Shown here: piece after piece, positions 1 to 6,207 of the stretch | How positions within the stretch are numbered: the first letter of the stretch is position 1 | How the letters are laid out: each line of letters opens with the position of its first letter | NCBI GenBank assembly: GCA_038217425.1 | Contig: JBBQPM010000220.1 | Location: 1-10,708, forward strand | Length of the DNA stretch: 10,708 nt | Origin: JAIEPT01 sp038217425 | GTDB taxonomy: Bacteria > Planctomycetota > Planctomycetia > Gemmatales > Gemmataceae | Reading direction: 5' to 3' | The notes under the pieces: generated by a model | The model's input: only the letters and a program-made list of their open reading frames with translations | What the model was told of the DNA's origin: nothing | The model's database searches: none | Program-made: the position numbers and the translations under genes

Positions 1-61
1 CTCGGCATCCCGCCCGGATGGAAAGCCCATAGCGAGGGGATGCGCGGTTCAGTCCAACGGG

Positions 62-140
62 AATCTATGCTGAGCCGCCCTCAAGGCGCCAGCGGGGGCC
101 GCCGCCGTCAGCGGCGGCTCAGCATAGATTCCTTATCGTT
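62..140. repeat. Palindromic repeat element, unit 1 of 2
   Basis: This is a 79-bp unit, identical base for base to the unit that follows. Its ends are an 18-bp perfect inverted repeat: AATCTATGCTGAGCCGCC at 62-79 and its reverse complement at 113-130. The 9-bp tail CCTTATCGTT-like segment (131-140) completes the unit. At this copy the arms extend to 20 bp because GG precedes it (60-61) and CC follows (131-132). A competing inner stem, GCCGCCG (101-107) with CGGCGGC (112-118), would form a tight hairpin. The structure suggests a REP-like or MITE-like interspersed element. No transposase is encoded here, and its copy number in the genome cannot be seen from this window. Confidence 0.85.
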
Positions 141-219
141 AATCTATGCTGAGCCGCCCTCAAGGCGCCAGCGGGGGCCGCCGCCGTCAGCGGCGGCTCA
201 GCATAGATTCCTTATCGTT
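141..219. repeat. Palindromic repeat element, unit 2 of 2
   Basis: This is the second, identical 79-bp copy, joined directly to the first without a spacer. Its arms lie at 141-158 and 192-209. Read on the minus strand, bases 219-187 form the last ten codons (NDKESMLSRR) and the TGA stop of the small secreted protein at 187-396, so the element defines the C-terminus of that gene. The exact tandem arrangement fits a recent duplication of one unit by slippage or unequal recombination. Confidence 0.85.
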
Positions 220-396
220 CGGCGTACTCGTGCGGTACACCACATAAACTTTGCCCTGGGGATCGGACTTCACGGCGAACGCTCCAGTTGGAGAAGTGAA
301 CGGCCCCCTCGCCAGCGGCGGCCGCCAAGGAGGCGTGGCGGAGGCCACCGAGAAACACCCCATGGCAATGATCATAATCATCACGATTCGGTGCAT
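187..396 (-). CDS. Small secreted protein of unknown function, C-terminus formed by a repeat element
   Basis: This 69-residue protein belongs to no family I recognise. Residues 1-20 look like a signal peptide: MHR, then a hydrophobic stretch VMIMIIAMGCFSV, then an ASA cleavage site before TPPW. The mature part is about 49 residues and includes a PPWRPPLARGPF segment and a short strand-like stretch (KVYVVYRTST). A GA-rich ribosome site (AGAAGGG) lies about 9 bases before the ATG, and no other start fits as well. Residues 60-69 and the stop are encoded inside the repeat at 141-219, so the protein may be a truncated or re-ended version of a longer one. Cys14 follows A-M-G, a poor lipobox, so I favour plain secretion. 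It lies 108 bp downstream of the zinc-ribbon gene on the same strand. The signal peptide and ribosome site argue for a real gene; its short length argues for caution. Confidence 0.5.
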   Translation of the reverse strand: MHRIVMIMIIAMGCFSVASATPPWRPPLARGPFTSPTGAFAVKSDPQGKVYVVYRTSTPNDKESMLSRR

Positions 397-471
397 GCCG
401 GCCGCCCTTCTCTGTATGAGTGTTCTCTACAGAGAAGATGCAGCGTACCCGCATTTATTCCCCCAGGCATC

Positions 472-502
472 GCCGGGGCGTATCGCTCCCCGGCTTTTTT
501 TT
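472..502 (+). terminator. GC hairpin with T-tract (intrinsic-terminator-like)
   Basis: GCCGGGG (472-478) pairs with CCCCGGC (488-494), followed at once by eight T residues (495-502). As drawn, this is an intrinsic terminator for plus-strand transcription. No convincing plus-strand gene lies upstream in the window, although a gene entering from the left is possible. It also sits only 3 bp beyond the TAG of the minus-strand zinc-ribbon gene. Read on that strand the A-tract precedes the stem and no T-tract follows, so it would be an imperfect terminator or a 3'-end stabilising hairpin. Confidence 0.5.
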
Positions 503-504
503 GG

Positions 505-1191
505 CTACGAATTCAGATCTTTGCCGTTCGAAATTCGATGGCTGCCCCATTCGCCCCATCGGAACGTGATCAGTAAGGCATCGTCATCGTCCTGCCACGT
601 CTTGACGAAAGTCGCGACGGCTCCCAGGATGCAACAGGTTGCGAAGAATAAGCTCAATATCAGCCAGAGCGTCTTCCAGCCCGTCGATTCCACTTCGTTC
701 CAAACCCACCACGCGAAAAGCAGCAACGCGATCGTTCCCCCAAGGCACAATAGGCCCGTGACGATACAGGACAGCCAGCCGCCGAGAACCAGCAAATCGA
801 GACCCTGGCCGCAAATCGGGCAGGATCTCGTGACCGTATCCCAAGCTCCTTCACACTCGAGGTGGACGGCGCCCCCCTGGTAATGTTCCTTCCACGTGTG
901 ACTCGTACCGATACGTTGATGCTCGCTGCTATGCGTAAAACACCACAAATACTTTGTCATACGAAAGGTGCGCGGCTCCGCGGGCTCACGAACCGAAGGC
1001 TCGTCGATGGATTCTTCGTCGAGGTCTTCCAGGTCATCAAACTCGGGTTCTTCGATCGGCTCCGGTTCCGGAACAACGATCTGCTTGCCGCACCGGCGCG
1101 ACGTGCATCGTACCCGCTTCCCCGCGAACTGCTGCGGGGCTTTCAACTCCTTCTGGCAATACGGACAACAGAATCGAATCCGGTCGCTCAT
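505..1191 (-). CDS. Zinc-ribbon protein with acidic linker and two transmembrane helices
   Basis: This 228-residue protein of unknown function opens with a treble-clef-style zinc ribbon. CCPYC (Cys8, Cys9, Cys12) and Cys29 plus Cys34 flank the phrase ELKAPQQFAGKRVRC, a form seen at the N-terminus of many planctomycete proteins. Residues 41-72 form a Pro/Glu/Asp-rich linker. A second cysteine set follows (Cys113, then CPIC at 124-127). Two hydrophobic segments, about residues 132-165 and 174-198, should cross the inner membrane, with a DDDD patch just after the second. The ATG at 1191 is preferred because the ribbon begins there and GAGAAGGAA lies directly upstream. The same frame stays open to 1608, but that extension is Arg-rich antisense of the neighbouring gene. 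It follows the DUF1559-like gene by 62 bp and may share its transcript. A membrane-anchored metal-binding or sensory role is only a guess. Confidence 0.8.
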   Translation of the reverse strand: MSDRIRFCCPYCQKELKAPQQFAGKRVRCTSRRCGKQIVVPEPEPIEEPEFDDLEDLDEESIDEPSVREPAEPRTFRMTKYLWCFTHSSEHQRIGTSHTWKEHYQGGAVHLECEGAWDTVTRSCPICGQGLDLLVLGGWLSCIVTGLLCLGGTIALLLFAWWVWNEVESTGWKTLWLILSLFFATCCILGAVATFVKTWQDDDDALLITFRWGEWGSHRISNGKDLNS

Positions 1192-1253
1192 TTCCTTCTC
1201 GCCACGCCCGTAAAAGACGGACCCAACACCGGCGCCATCGCGAGTCCCCTTCG

Positions 1254-2153
1254 TTACCAGTCGGTGCCGACCGCCGCGCCGTCGCCGGGACTCAGTAATC
1301 GGGAGTAGGTGGTGCCGCTCACTTTGAGCGAGAGCAGGCGGACGCTGCGATCGCCGAGCGCGATGGGCATGCCCTGGGCGGTGAAGGAATGGCCGAAGAC
1401 GCCGGCGTCGCTGTTGCAGGCCGAGGCGTCCTTGCCGTTCACGGCGGGGGCGATCTGGTACGCGGGGAGTTTGCTCACATTGCCGGTCGCGATCTCCTTC
1501 GTCGGCGTTTGCGCGCCGTCGTGATTGCCGGCGCCGAAGAAGGGCGCTCCTTTGCCGTCGGCATTCGGGCCAGGCGCCAGGTAAAAGAGATTCGAGACGC
1601 CGTTGCACGAGGCATATTTGGTCGCGAAGTAGATCGTCGTGGCCGCTCCGTCCGGGAGCGTTTCGGAGGAAAAGTGCCCTCCCTTACAATTGGCGAGATC
1701 CGCGATGGCTTCGTTCGGCATCTTCGCGCTCCCCCAGGTGCTGAAGACGCGGAGGTTGGCGACGAAGCTCGTATGGCCGCCGAAATCCTTGGGCCGGGAA
1801 GGATCGGCCTTCATGTTGAACATCGGCAGATCGACCTTCTCGAATTTGCCCGTGTCGAATAGCGGCTTTTGCTGGAGGTACGGCAACAGGTGTACGAAGA
1901 CGTTGGCGTTCGCTTTCGACGTCGTGCCTGGTCGGGGTCGGCCATACGGGCCCCAGGCCGGAGGTAGTCTCCGCATATCCGATTCGGCAGTCAGCGCCGC
2001 GGTCGCAAATTCCTTGAGCATCTCCATCTCGACGGTCCTCTTGGCGGTCCCCTGGGCCAGCGCCAGCGAACTCGACAGCACGCCGATGGCGAGCAATGCC
2101 AGAAACAAGAGAGCAGCGAGATCGACGCGGGTGAATCCTGATCGACGCTTCAT
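1254..2153 (-). CDS. DUF1559-like protein with degenerate prepilin-type leader
   Basis: This 299-residue protein begins MKRRSGFTRVD followed by a hydrophobic helix to about residue 33. That is the class III (prepilin-type) leader with predicted cleavage between Gly6 and Phe7. Position +5, normally Glu, is Asp11, and the usual LIELLV run is replaced by RVDLAALL. DUF1559 hallmarks are present in weakened form: HLLPYLQQ (residues 88-95), LPDGAATTIYFATKYA (166-181, matching DGxSNTI), and a C-terminal GDRSVRLLSLKVSGTTYSRLLSPGDG block. The family's H-x9-DG motif is degenerate here (His255, a longer spacer, then DR). GGAG lies 7 bases before the ATG. These proteins are abundant in planctomycetes, are thought to be exported by pilus or type II-like machinery, and mostly have no known role. 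The gene starts 43 bp after the acylase stop on the same strand. Confidence 0.8.
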   Translation of the reverse strand: MKRRSGFTRVDLAALLFLALLAIGVLSSSLALAQGTAKRTVEMEMLKEFATAALTAESDMRRLPPAWGPYGRPRPGTTSKANANVFVHLLPYLQQKPLFDTGKFEKVDLPMFNMKADPSRPKDFGGHTSFVANLRVFSTWGSAKMPNEAIADLANCKGGHFSSETLPDGAATTIYFATKYASCNGVSNLFYLAPGPNADGKGAPFFGAGNHDGAQTPTKEIATGNVSKLPAYQIAPAVNGKDASACNSDAGVFGHSFTAQGMPIALGDRSVRLLSLKVSGTTYSRLLSPGDGAAVGTDW

Positions 2154-2196
2154 GGGGCAACTCCGTTAAGGAAAAAGGAAAGATTCAGTCGGACTT

Positions 2197-4545
2197 TCAT
2201 CCGTGCAGCACCTGCTCGCGGCCATCGACGCTTTCCGACAGAGACAGGTAATGATACTTGCCCGCGTTCCAGGGTTCAATCTGGTCGTCGTAGTGCGGAC
2301 TGCCGGGATGGCCCGAGGTGCCGGCGACTTCGGTCGCCCACATGCCGAGCTTGGGGTCGGCCAGGTCGACGACGACGCGGTAGCCGGCACCGAGGATGGA
2401 GGCGTGGTTGGCGTCGCTGGAGCCGCTGCAGACGGTGGCGCCGTCGCCGCGGGTCGGCATGCCGCTGCGGTCCAGGAGCGTGCCGAGATCGCCTCGACCC
2501 GAGAGGAAGTGCTTCTGCACGAGGACGTGGATTCTGCCCCAGGTCCAGGTCGTCATGTCGGGCCCGAGTCGGGTCGTGAGTTCGTCGAGGGCGGCGAGGA
2601 ACGATTGGCGAATCGCCTGCTCGCGCGTCGTCTTCGTGAACCAGCCGAGCGCATCCTTTTGCAGGAGCCGTAGCGCGATGCCGCCGGCGTTGGCGGAGAC
2701 GAAGCCGACGAGTTCGGCGGGAAAGCGTTCGCTGCAGACGCGCTTGGTCCAGTGGGTGAAGAAGACGTTGAAGAGCGAGGCGCCGACCGCCTCCTCGTCG
2801 ATGGTCTGCTTCCACGCCGAGAGGATGCCGACGGCCTGTTTGACGCGCGCGTCGCTTTCGCCGGCGAGAACGTCGAGCAAGCCGGGCGTGCCCTCTTCCG
2901 CCCGGCCGGAAACGACGTCCATCTGCAGGGCTTGCGCCTCTTCCGCCGACCACGTTTTTCGGCTCTCGAGTTGCTTGCGCAGCCGGCGCTGACGATGGCC
3001 GCTCGACCAGCAACCGAAGAGGGGCAACGGATAATCGTTCGGCGCGAGGCGGTTGTTGGCGGTGGCGATGAAGCCGCGCGCGGGATTCTGCACGTGTACC
3101 ATCTCGGCGAAGTCGTAGATGCGTTGCCACTGATGGGCCGGATCCCAACCCGGGCGGTAGCCGCGCTCGCTCGACTGGCGCACGGGAATACGGCCCGTCG
3201 TCTGCATGCCGACGGTCCCGGCGCGGTCGGCGTAGACGATGTTGAAGGTCGGCACGAGCCACGGTTCGCACGCCTGGCAAAACTCGGCGGCGTCCTTCGC
3301 TCGGCCCATGCCCAACAGCGCCGGCAACCAACCGCACGGCTCCGTGCCGAGCCAGCGGACCGACACCGGCCCGGTGTTGCGGATCGCCGCGGGCAGGACG
3401 TCATCGACGATCGGGCCGTTGCGCGACGAGGTCACCCATTTGCGCACGGGCGCCTGGCCGCGAACGTGGATGACTTCCTCGCGCACGGTCGCGGGCTCCC
3501 ATTTGCCGTCGTAGAGGAACTCGCCAGGGTGGGCGAGATCGGTCTTTTCGAGGTAGAGATCGCGCTGCATGCAGATGTTGTTGGTAATGCCCCAGGCGAC
3601 GTTTTCGTTGCGGCCGATCATGACCGCGGGCATGCCGGCGAGGGCCACGCCGGCGACGTTGAAGGAGCCGCCGTGCAGATGGACTTCGTGCCAGATGGAA
3701 ACGGCGAAGTAGGGGATGTGCGGATCGTTGGCGACGATCGGCTTGCCGGTGGTCGAATGGGCGCCGTCGATGACCCAGTTGTTGCTGCCGCCGGCGTCGT
3801 CGCCGCTGGCGGTTTGGCCGACGTCGCGCTTCGGTCCGGGCTTGTAGTCCCCCGGCTGCAAGATACTTTCGTCGTCGACTTCGCCGAGGATGAACTCGCG
3901 GAACAGTGGGCCGTCCCCCAGGTTTCGCCGGGCGACTTCGGGGATCGCGATGACGGGGAATCGGCCCGTCAGATACCAACGAAATTCGCCCTCGATCGCC
4001 AGGCTATCGGTCGGGTGCCAGGCTTCGGGTTGGTAGCCGAGCAGGTCGAACTCCAGGGGCGGGTTGGCGCGGACTTCTTCCATGTGCGCGTTGATGCCCG
4101 CGGCAAACGACTGCAGCAGCTGGCGCGTCTCCTCGGGGAGCGTGGCCCATTCGCGATCGGCGATGCGGCCGATGCCGACGGTGCGCACAAGGAGATCCGA
4201 CTCGACCGCCTCGGGGCCCATGATCTCTGCGAGCCGGCCGCGCGCCTTGCGGCGCAGATAATCGAGTTGAAAGAGCCGATCCTGCGCGCTGGCGTAGCCG
4301 TAGGCGAAATAGAGATCGCGATCGTTCTCGGCGAAGACGTGCGGGATGCCCCAGCGATCGCGCACCACGCGTGTCTTGGCGCTGAGCCCCGGCAGAGACT
4401 TCCGCCCGCGTGCGGCGGGAACGCGCTTGACGCATTCCTCCTGCCACCAGGCGTCGAACTCGGCCCGCGTCCAGTTTTGCGCCTTGCAAAGGTCGGCGAT
4501 CGACGTGCCGCTTCCCAGGCTCCGCAGTCGTTCTTGAGACGTCAT
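2197..4545 (-). CDS. Penicillin-acylase-family Ntn hydrolase
   Basis: This 782-residue protein belongs to the penicillin/aculeacin/acyl-homoserine-lactone acylase family, which hydrolyses amide bonds between an acyl chain and an amine. The alpha-chain part shows RDRWGIPHVFAENDRDLYFAYGYASAQDRLFQLDYLRRKARGRL-type sequence at residues 62-105. The self-cleavage site is GGSNNW, making Ser254 the new N-terminal nucleophile of the beta chain. NDPHIP (273-278) and the ATANNR segment (494-499), which likely holds the oxyanion Asn, follow as expected. The length is normal for the family. Unusually, there is no signal peptide: residues 1-45 form a hydrophilic, HTH-like module (SIADLCKAQNWTRAEFDAWW). GAGGAG lies 6 bases before the ATG, which overlaps the PLP gene stop as ATGA, so the two are translationally coupled. 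The substrate is unknown; a product amine handed to the PLP enzyme is an inference. Confidence 0.93.
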   Translation of the reverse strand: MTSQERLRSLGSGTSIADLCKAQNWTRAEFDAWWQEECVKRVPAARGRKSLPGLSAKTRVVRDRWGIPHVFAENDRDLYFAYGYASAQDRLFQLDYLRRKARGRLAEIMGPEAVESDLLVRTVGIGRIADREWATLPEETRQLLQSFAAGINAHMEEVRANPPLEFDLLGYQPEAWHPTDSLAIEGEFRWYLTGRFPVIAIPEVARRNLGDGPLFREFILGEVDDESILQPGDYKPGPKRDVGQTASGDDAGGSNNWVIDGAHSTTGKPIVANDPHIPYFAVSIWHEVHLHGGSFNVAGVALAGMPAVMIGRNENVAWGITNNICMQRDLYLEKTDLAHPGEFLYDGKWEPATVREEVIHVRGQAPVRKWVTSSRNGPIVDDVLPAAIRNTGPVSVRWLGTEPCGWLPALLGMGRAKDAAEFCQACEPWLVPTFNIVYADRAGTVGMQTTGRIPVRQSSERGYRPGWDPAHQWQRIYDFAEMVHVQNPARGFIATANNRLAPNDYPLPLFGCWSSGHRQRRLRKQLESRKTWSAEEAQALQMDVVSGRAEEGTPGLLDVLAGESDARVKQAVGILSAWKQTIDEEAVGASLFNVFFTHWTKRVCSERFPAELVGFVSANAGGIALRLLQKDALGWFTKTTREQAIRQSFLAALDELTTRLGPDMTTWTWGRIHVLVQKHFLSGRGDLGTLLDRSGMPTRGDGATVCSGSSDANHASILGAGYRVVVDLADPKLGMWATEVAGTSGHPGSPHYDDQIEPWNAGKYHYLSLSESVDGREQVLHG

Positions 4546-5726
4546 GACAGCTCCTCGCGTAGTCGGCGAACCAGGGCCGCGGTTCGCTCTTCGTTTAAGT
4601 GAATCGGATTGACGACCAGCTTCCCCTCGGCCAACTTACCGTGCCCGACCTGAATGCGCGGCTGGCCGCGGCGCAAACGTTTGCAGACGTCCCACGCCGA
4701 TTTGCCGGACAGCGCGATCTCCAGGATCGGCGAACTCTCGCCGTCCGCGGGGTCGGTGACATGGCATGTCACCGCGAGCCCGTTCAGTTCGCGTACGATG
4801 TGTCCGAGATGGTGCAACATCGCGGGTCGCAGCGGCAGGTACGCCCCCGCGGCGAACATCCGCAGAGCGGTGAGCAGCGAGACGATCTGTTCCTTCGAGA
4901 CCTTGAGCGCCCGGCCGATGCCGTGCCGCGGGAGGCCACGCATTTCCGTCTTGTCGAAGAGGGGCGAGGGTGCTTCCCACAGGTCGAAGTGATCGTCCAT
5001 GTCGAGCATTTGCAGCGCCGCCGAGCGAACGAACTCGAGATTGCCGCACAGGATGCCGGTCCCTTGGGGGCCGCGGATTGCCTTGCCGCCGCTGAAGACG
5101 ACGAGGTCGGCGCCGGTCGCGAGGATGTCGCGCAGATTCGAGCACGGCGGCAGCTCCCCGGCGGCGTCGACGAGGACGGGGAGATGATGCGCGTGAGCGA
5201 GTTCGACGAGATCGCCGAGCGCGGGTTGACCGGCCACGTCGTAAACGTAGAGGACGCCCGCGGTCTTGGGCCCGAAGGCGACTTCGTACTCCCATGCTTC
5301 GGTGCGGCGCACGCCGGCGCCGGCCACGATTTCGTTAAAGCCGACTTCGACGAACTTCGCCCCGGCGGCGCGGACGGCGTGATCGTAGCCGTTGCGATGT
5401 TCGCGCGCGACGACAAACTCGTGCGGGTGATCGTCCAGATGCGGCAGTCGTTCCATGAGTCCGAGATGATCGCGCGCCAGGATCGCGGCCGTGCCGAGCA
5501 TGAGCCCCGCCGCCGCGCCGCTGGTCACGATGCCCGCCTCGGCGCCGGTATGTTGGGCGATCTCCAGGCAGGCGCGGTTTTGCAGTTCGTCGAGCGGCAC
5601 GGATTCGCCGGCGGCCGCGACGTAGGCGTCCAGCACCTCGCGCGGCATCGGCGCCCCGCCCAGCCGCGTGACTGTGCCGCAGACGTTGATGACTGGTTCG
5701 ACTCCCCATTCGGCGAAAATGCTCAT
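4542..5726 (-). CDS. SelA/DgaE-like PLP-dependent enzyme (fold type I)
   Basis: This 394-residue cytosolic enzyme resembles the SelA-like group that includes D-glucosaminate-6-phosphate ammonia lyase. The N-terminus WGVEPVINVCGTVTRLGGAPMP and the TSGAAAGL phosphate-binding loop (residues 68-75) are typical. LVDAAGE places Asp187 against the pyridine nitrogen, and FSGGKAIRGPQGTG places Lys215 as the Schiff-base lysine. The length fits the family, and no SelA N-terminal tRNA-binding extension is seen, so selenocysteine synthesis is unlikely. No 2-keto-3-deoxy-6-phosphogluconate aldolase, the usual DgaE partner, is nearby, so the reaction (lyase, racemase or aminotransferase-like) is open. The ATG is 17 bp after the hicA stop, with only a weak GAAAGAG site upstream. 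Its stop overlaps the acylase start by 4 bp. Confidence 0.9.
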   Translation of the reverse strand: MSIFAEWGVEPVINVCGTVTRLGGAPMPREVLDAYVAAAGESVPLDELQNRACLEIAQHTGAEAGIVTSGAAAGLMLGTAAILARDHLGLMERLPHLDDHPHEFVVAREHRNGYDHAVRAAGAKFVEVGFNEIVAGAGVRRTEAWEYEVAFGPKTAGVLYVYDVAGQPALGDLVELAHAHHLPVLVDAAGELPPCSNLRDILATGADLVVFSGGKAIRGPQGTGILCGNLEFVRSAALQMLDMDDHFDLWEAPSPLFDKTEMRGLPRHGIGRALKVSKEQIVSLLTALRMFAAGAYLPLRPAMLHHLGHIVRELNGLAVTCHVTDPADGESSPILEIALSGKSAWDVCKRLRRGQPRIQVGHGKLAEGKLVVNPIHLNEERTAALVRRLREELS

Positions 5727-5743
5727 GGATCTCTTTCGTATGC

Positions 5744-5965
5744 TTAGGATTCGAACTCGGTGCGTGGCAAACCCGATTGCCGAATGATCGAACGCAGGGT
5801 CCCAATCTTGACCTCGGGGTGGTCCGGAACCGGAACAGTCGTCGTGCTCCCCTCACTGGCTCGCTGCATGATGATGTGGCTGCTGCGTTGGCGAACCTGC
5901 GCAAATCCGTGCTGTTCAAGAATCTTGCAAACCTCTAGGCCCGACAGCACCCGCAGCTTACCCAA
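5744..5965 (-). CDS. hicA: HicA-family mRNA interferase toxin
   Basis: This 73-residue protein matches the YcfA/HicA double-stranded-RNA-binding-like fold, in which a conserved His cuts mRNA independently of the ribosome. The family core is plain: LSGLEVCKILEQHGF, then VRQRSSHIIMQR with catalytic His30, then TTTVPVPDHPEVKIGTLRSIIRQSGL. The usual G-S-H is S-S-H here. No ATG exists; an in-frame TGA lies seven codons upstream, so the TTG at 5963-5965 is the only reasonable start, backed by GGAGG 6 bases before it. The start overlaps the hicB stop by 8 bp, coupling toxin to antitoxin translation. The order is antitoxin first, the reverse of E. coli hicAB but common elsewhere. The frame is intact. 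Confidence 0.92.
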   Translation of the reverse strand: MGKLRVLSGLEVCKILEQHGFAQVRQRSSHIIMQRASEGSTTTVPVPDHPEVKIGTLRSIIRQSGLPRTEFES

Positions 5966-6179
5966 TGGCCACCTCCACCTGCGTCACGAAAACTTCACTG
6001 GACAGGCGCTCCTGAATTTCCATGGGCGAAGCACATTCGAAGAACAACTCCAGCGCCACTCGCAAATTGCTTTTGGCCTCTTCGATCGTGTCCCCCTGGC
6101 TTGCGATGTCGAGTTCCGGACAAAGCGAGACGTATCCCGTTCCTTCCGCTTGAATGATCGCAGTCAATTGCTTGCTCAT
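5958..6179 (-). CDS. hicB: HicB-family antitoxin, short form
   Basis: This 73-residue antitoxin consists of the HicB partial RNase H-like domain alone: LTAIIQAEGTGYVSLCPELD, then IASQGDTIEEAKSNLRVALELFFE. It should bind HicA and block its active site. There is no C-terminal helix-turn-helix or ribbon-helix-helix domain, which longer HicB proteins use to repress their own promoter, so autoregulation would need another mechanism. An ATG three codons earlier (6188) is possible, but it would leave no room for a ribosome site. GAAAGGG ending 9 bases before the ATG at 6179 supports the shorter form. The 27-bp inverted repeat begins 29 bp upstream, so the promoter lies within or beyond it. A TACAAT at 6328-6333 (minus) is a possible -10 box but has no -35 partner. 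Confidence 0.9.
   Translation of the reverse strand: MSKQLTAIIQAEGTGYVSLCPELDIASQGDTIEEAKSNLRVALELFFECASPMEIQERLSSEVFVTQVEVAIG
5972..5976 (-). promoter_or_regulatory. Ribosome binding site that fixes the hicA TTG start
   Basis: A perfect GGAGG on the minus strand lies 6 bases before the TTG codon of hicA and inside the 3' end of hicB. It is the strongest argument for the non-ATG start. A weak start codon with a strong ribosome site may tune toxin dosage relative to antitoxin. Confidence 0.7.
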
Positions 6180-6207
6180 GTTTCGCATCCCTTTCAGAGA
6201 CAGTTAC

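Noticed and set aside
62..219. CRISPR array
   Set aside because: There are only two units, directly abutting with no spacers, each a long palindrome, and no cas genes are present.
40..576. A 178-codon open frame on the plus strand, open from the window's first base
   Set aside because: It runs through both repeat units, the antisense of the small secreted protein, and the terminator-like hairpin, and is Arg/Pro rich. A gene tail entering from the left cannot be excluded for the first 60 bases, but nothing supports it.
1192..1608. N-terminal extension of the zinc-ribbon protein
   Set aside because: The added residues are antisense to the DUF1559-like gene and Arg-rich. The ribbon begins at the internal ATG (1191), which has its own ribosome site.
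2752..4602. A 616-codon open frame on the plus strand
   Set aside because: It is antisense to the acylase, which has clear catalytic motifs. The frame reads as a codon-bias shadow.
4542..5726. Selenocysteine synthase (selA)
   Set aside because: The tRNA-binding N-terminal domain is absent and no selB, selC or selD is visible. The sequence fits the SelA-like/DgaE branch better.
4599..5747. A 382-codon open frame on the plus strand
   Set aside because: It is antisense to the PLP enzyme with its Asp187 and Lys215 motifs, and has no recognisable domains.
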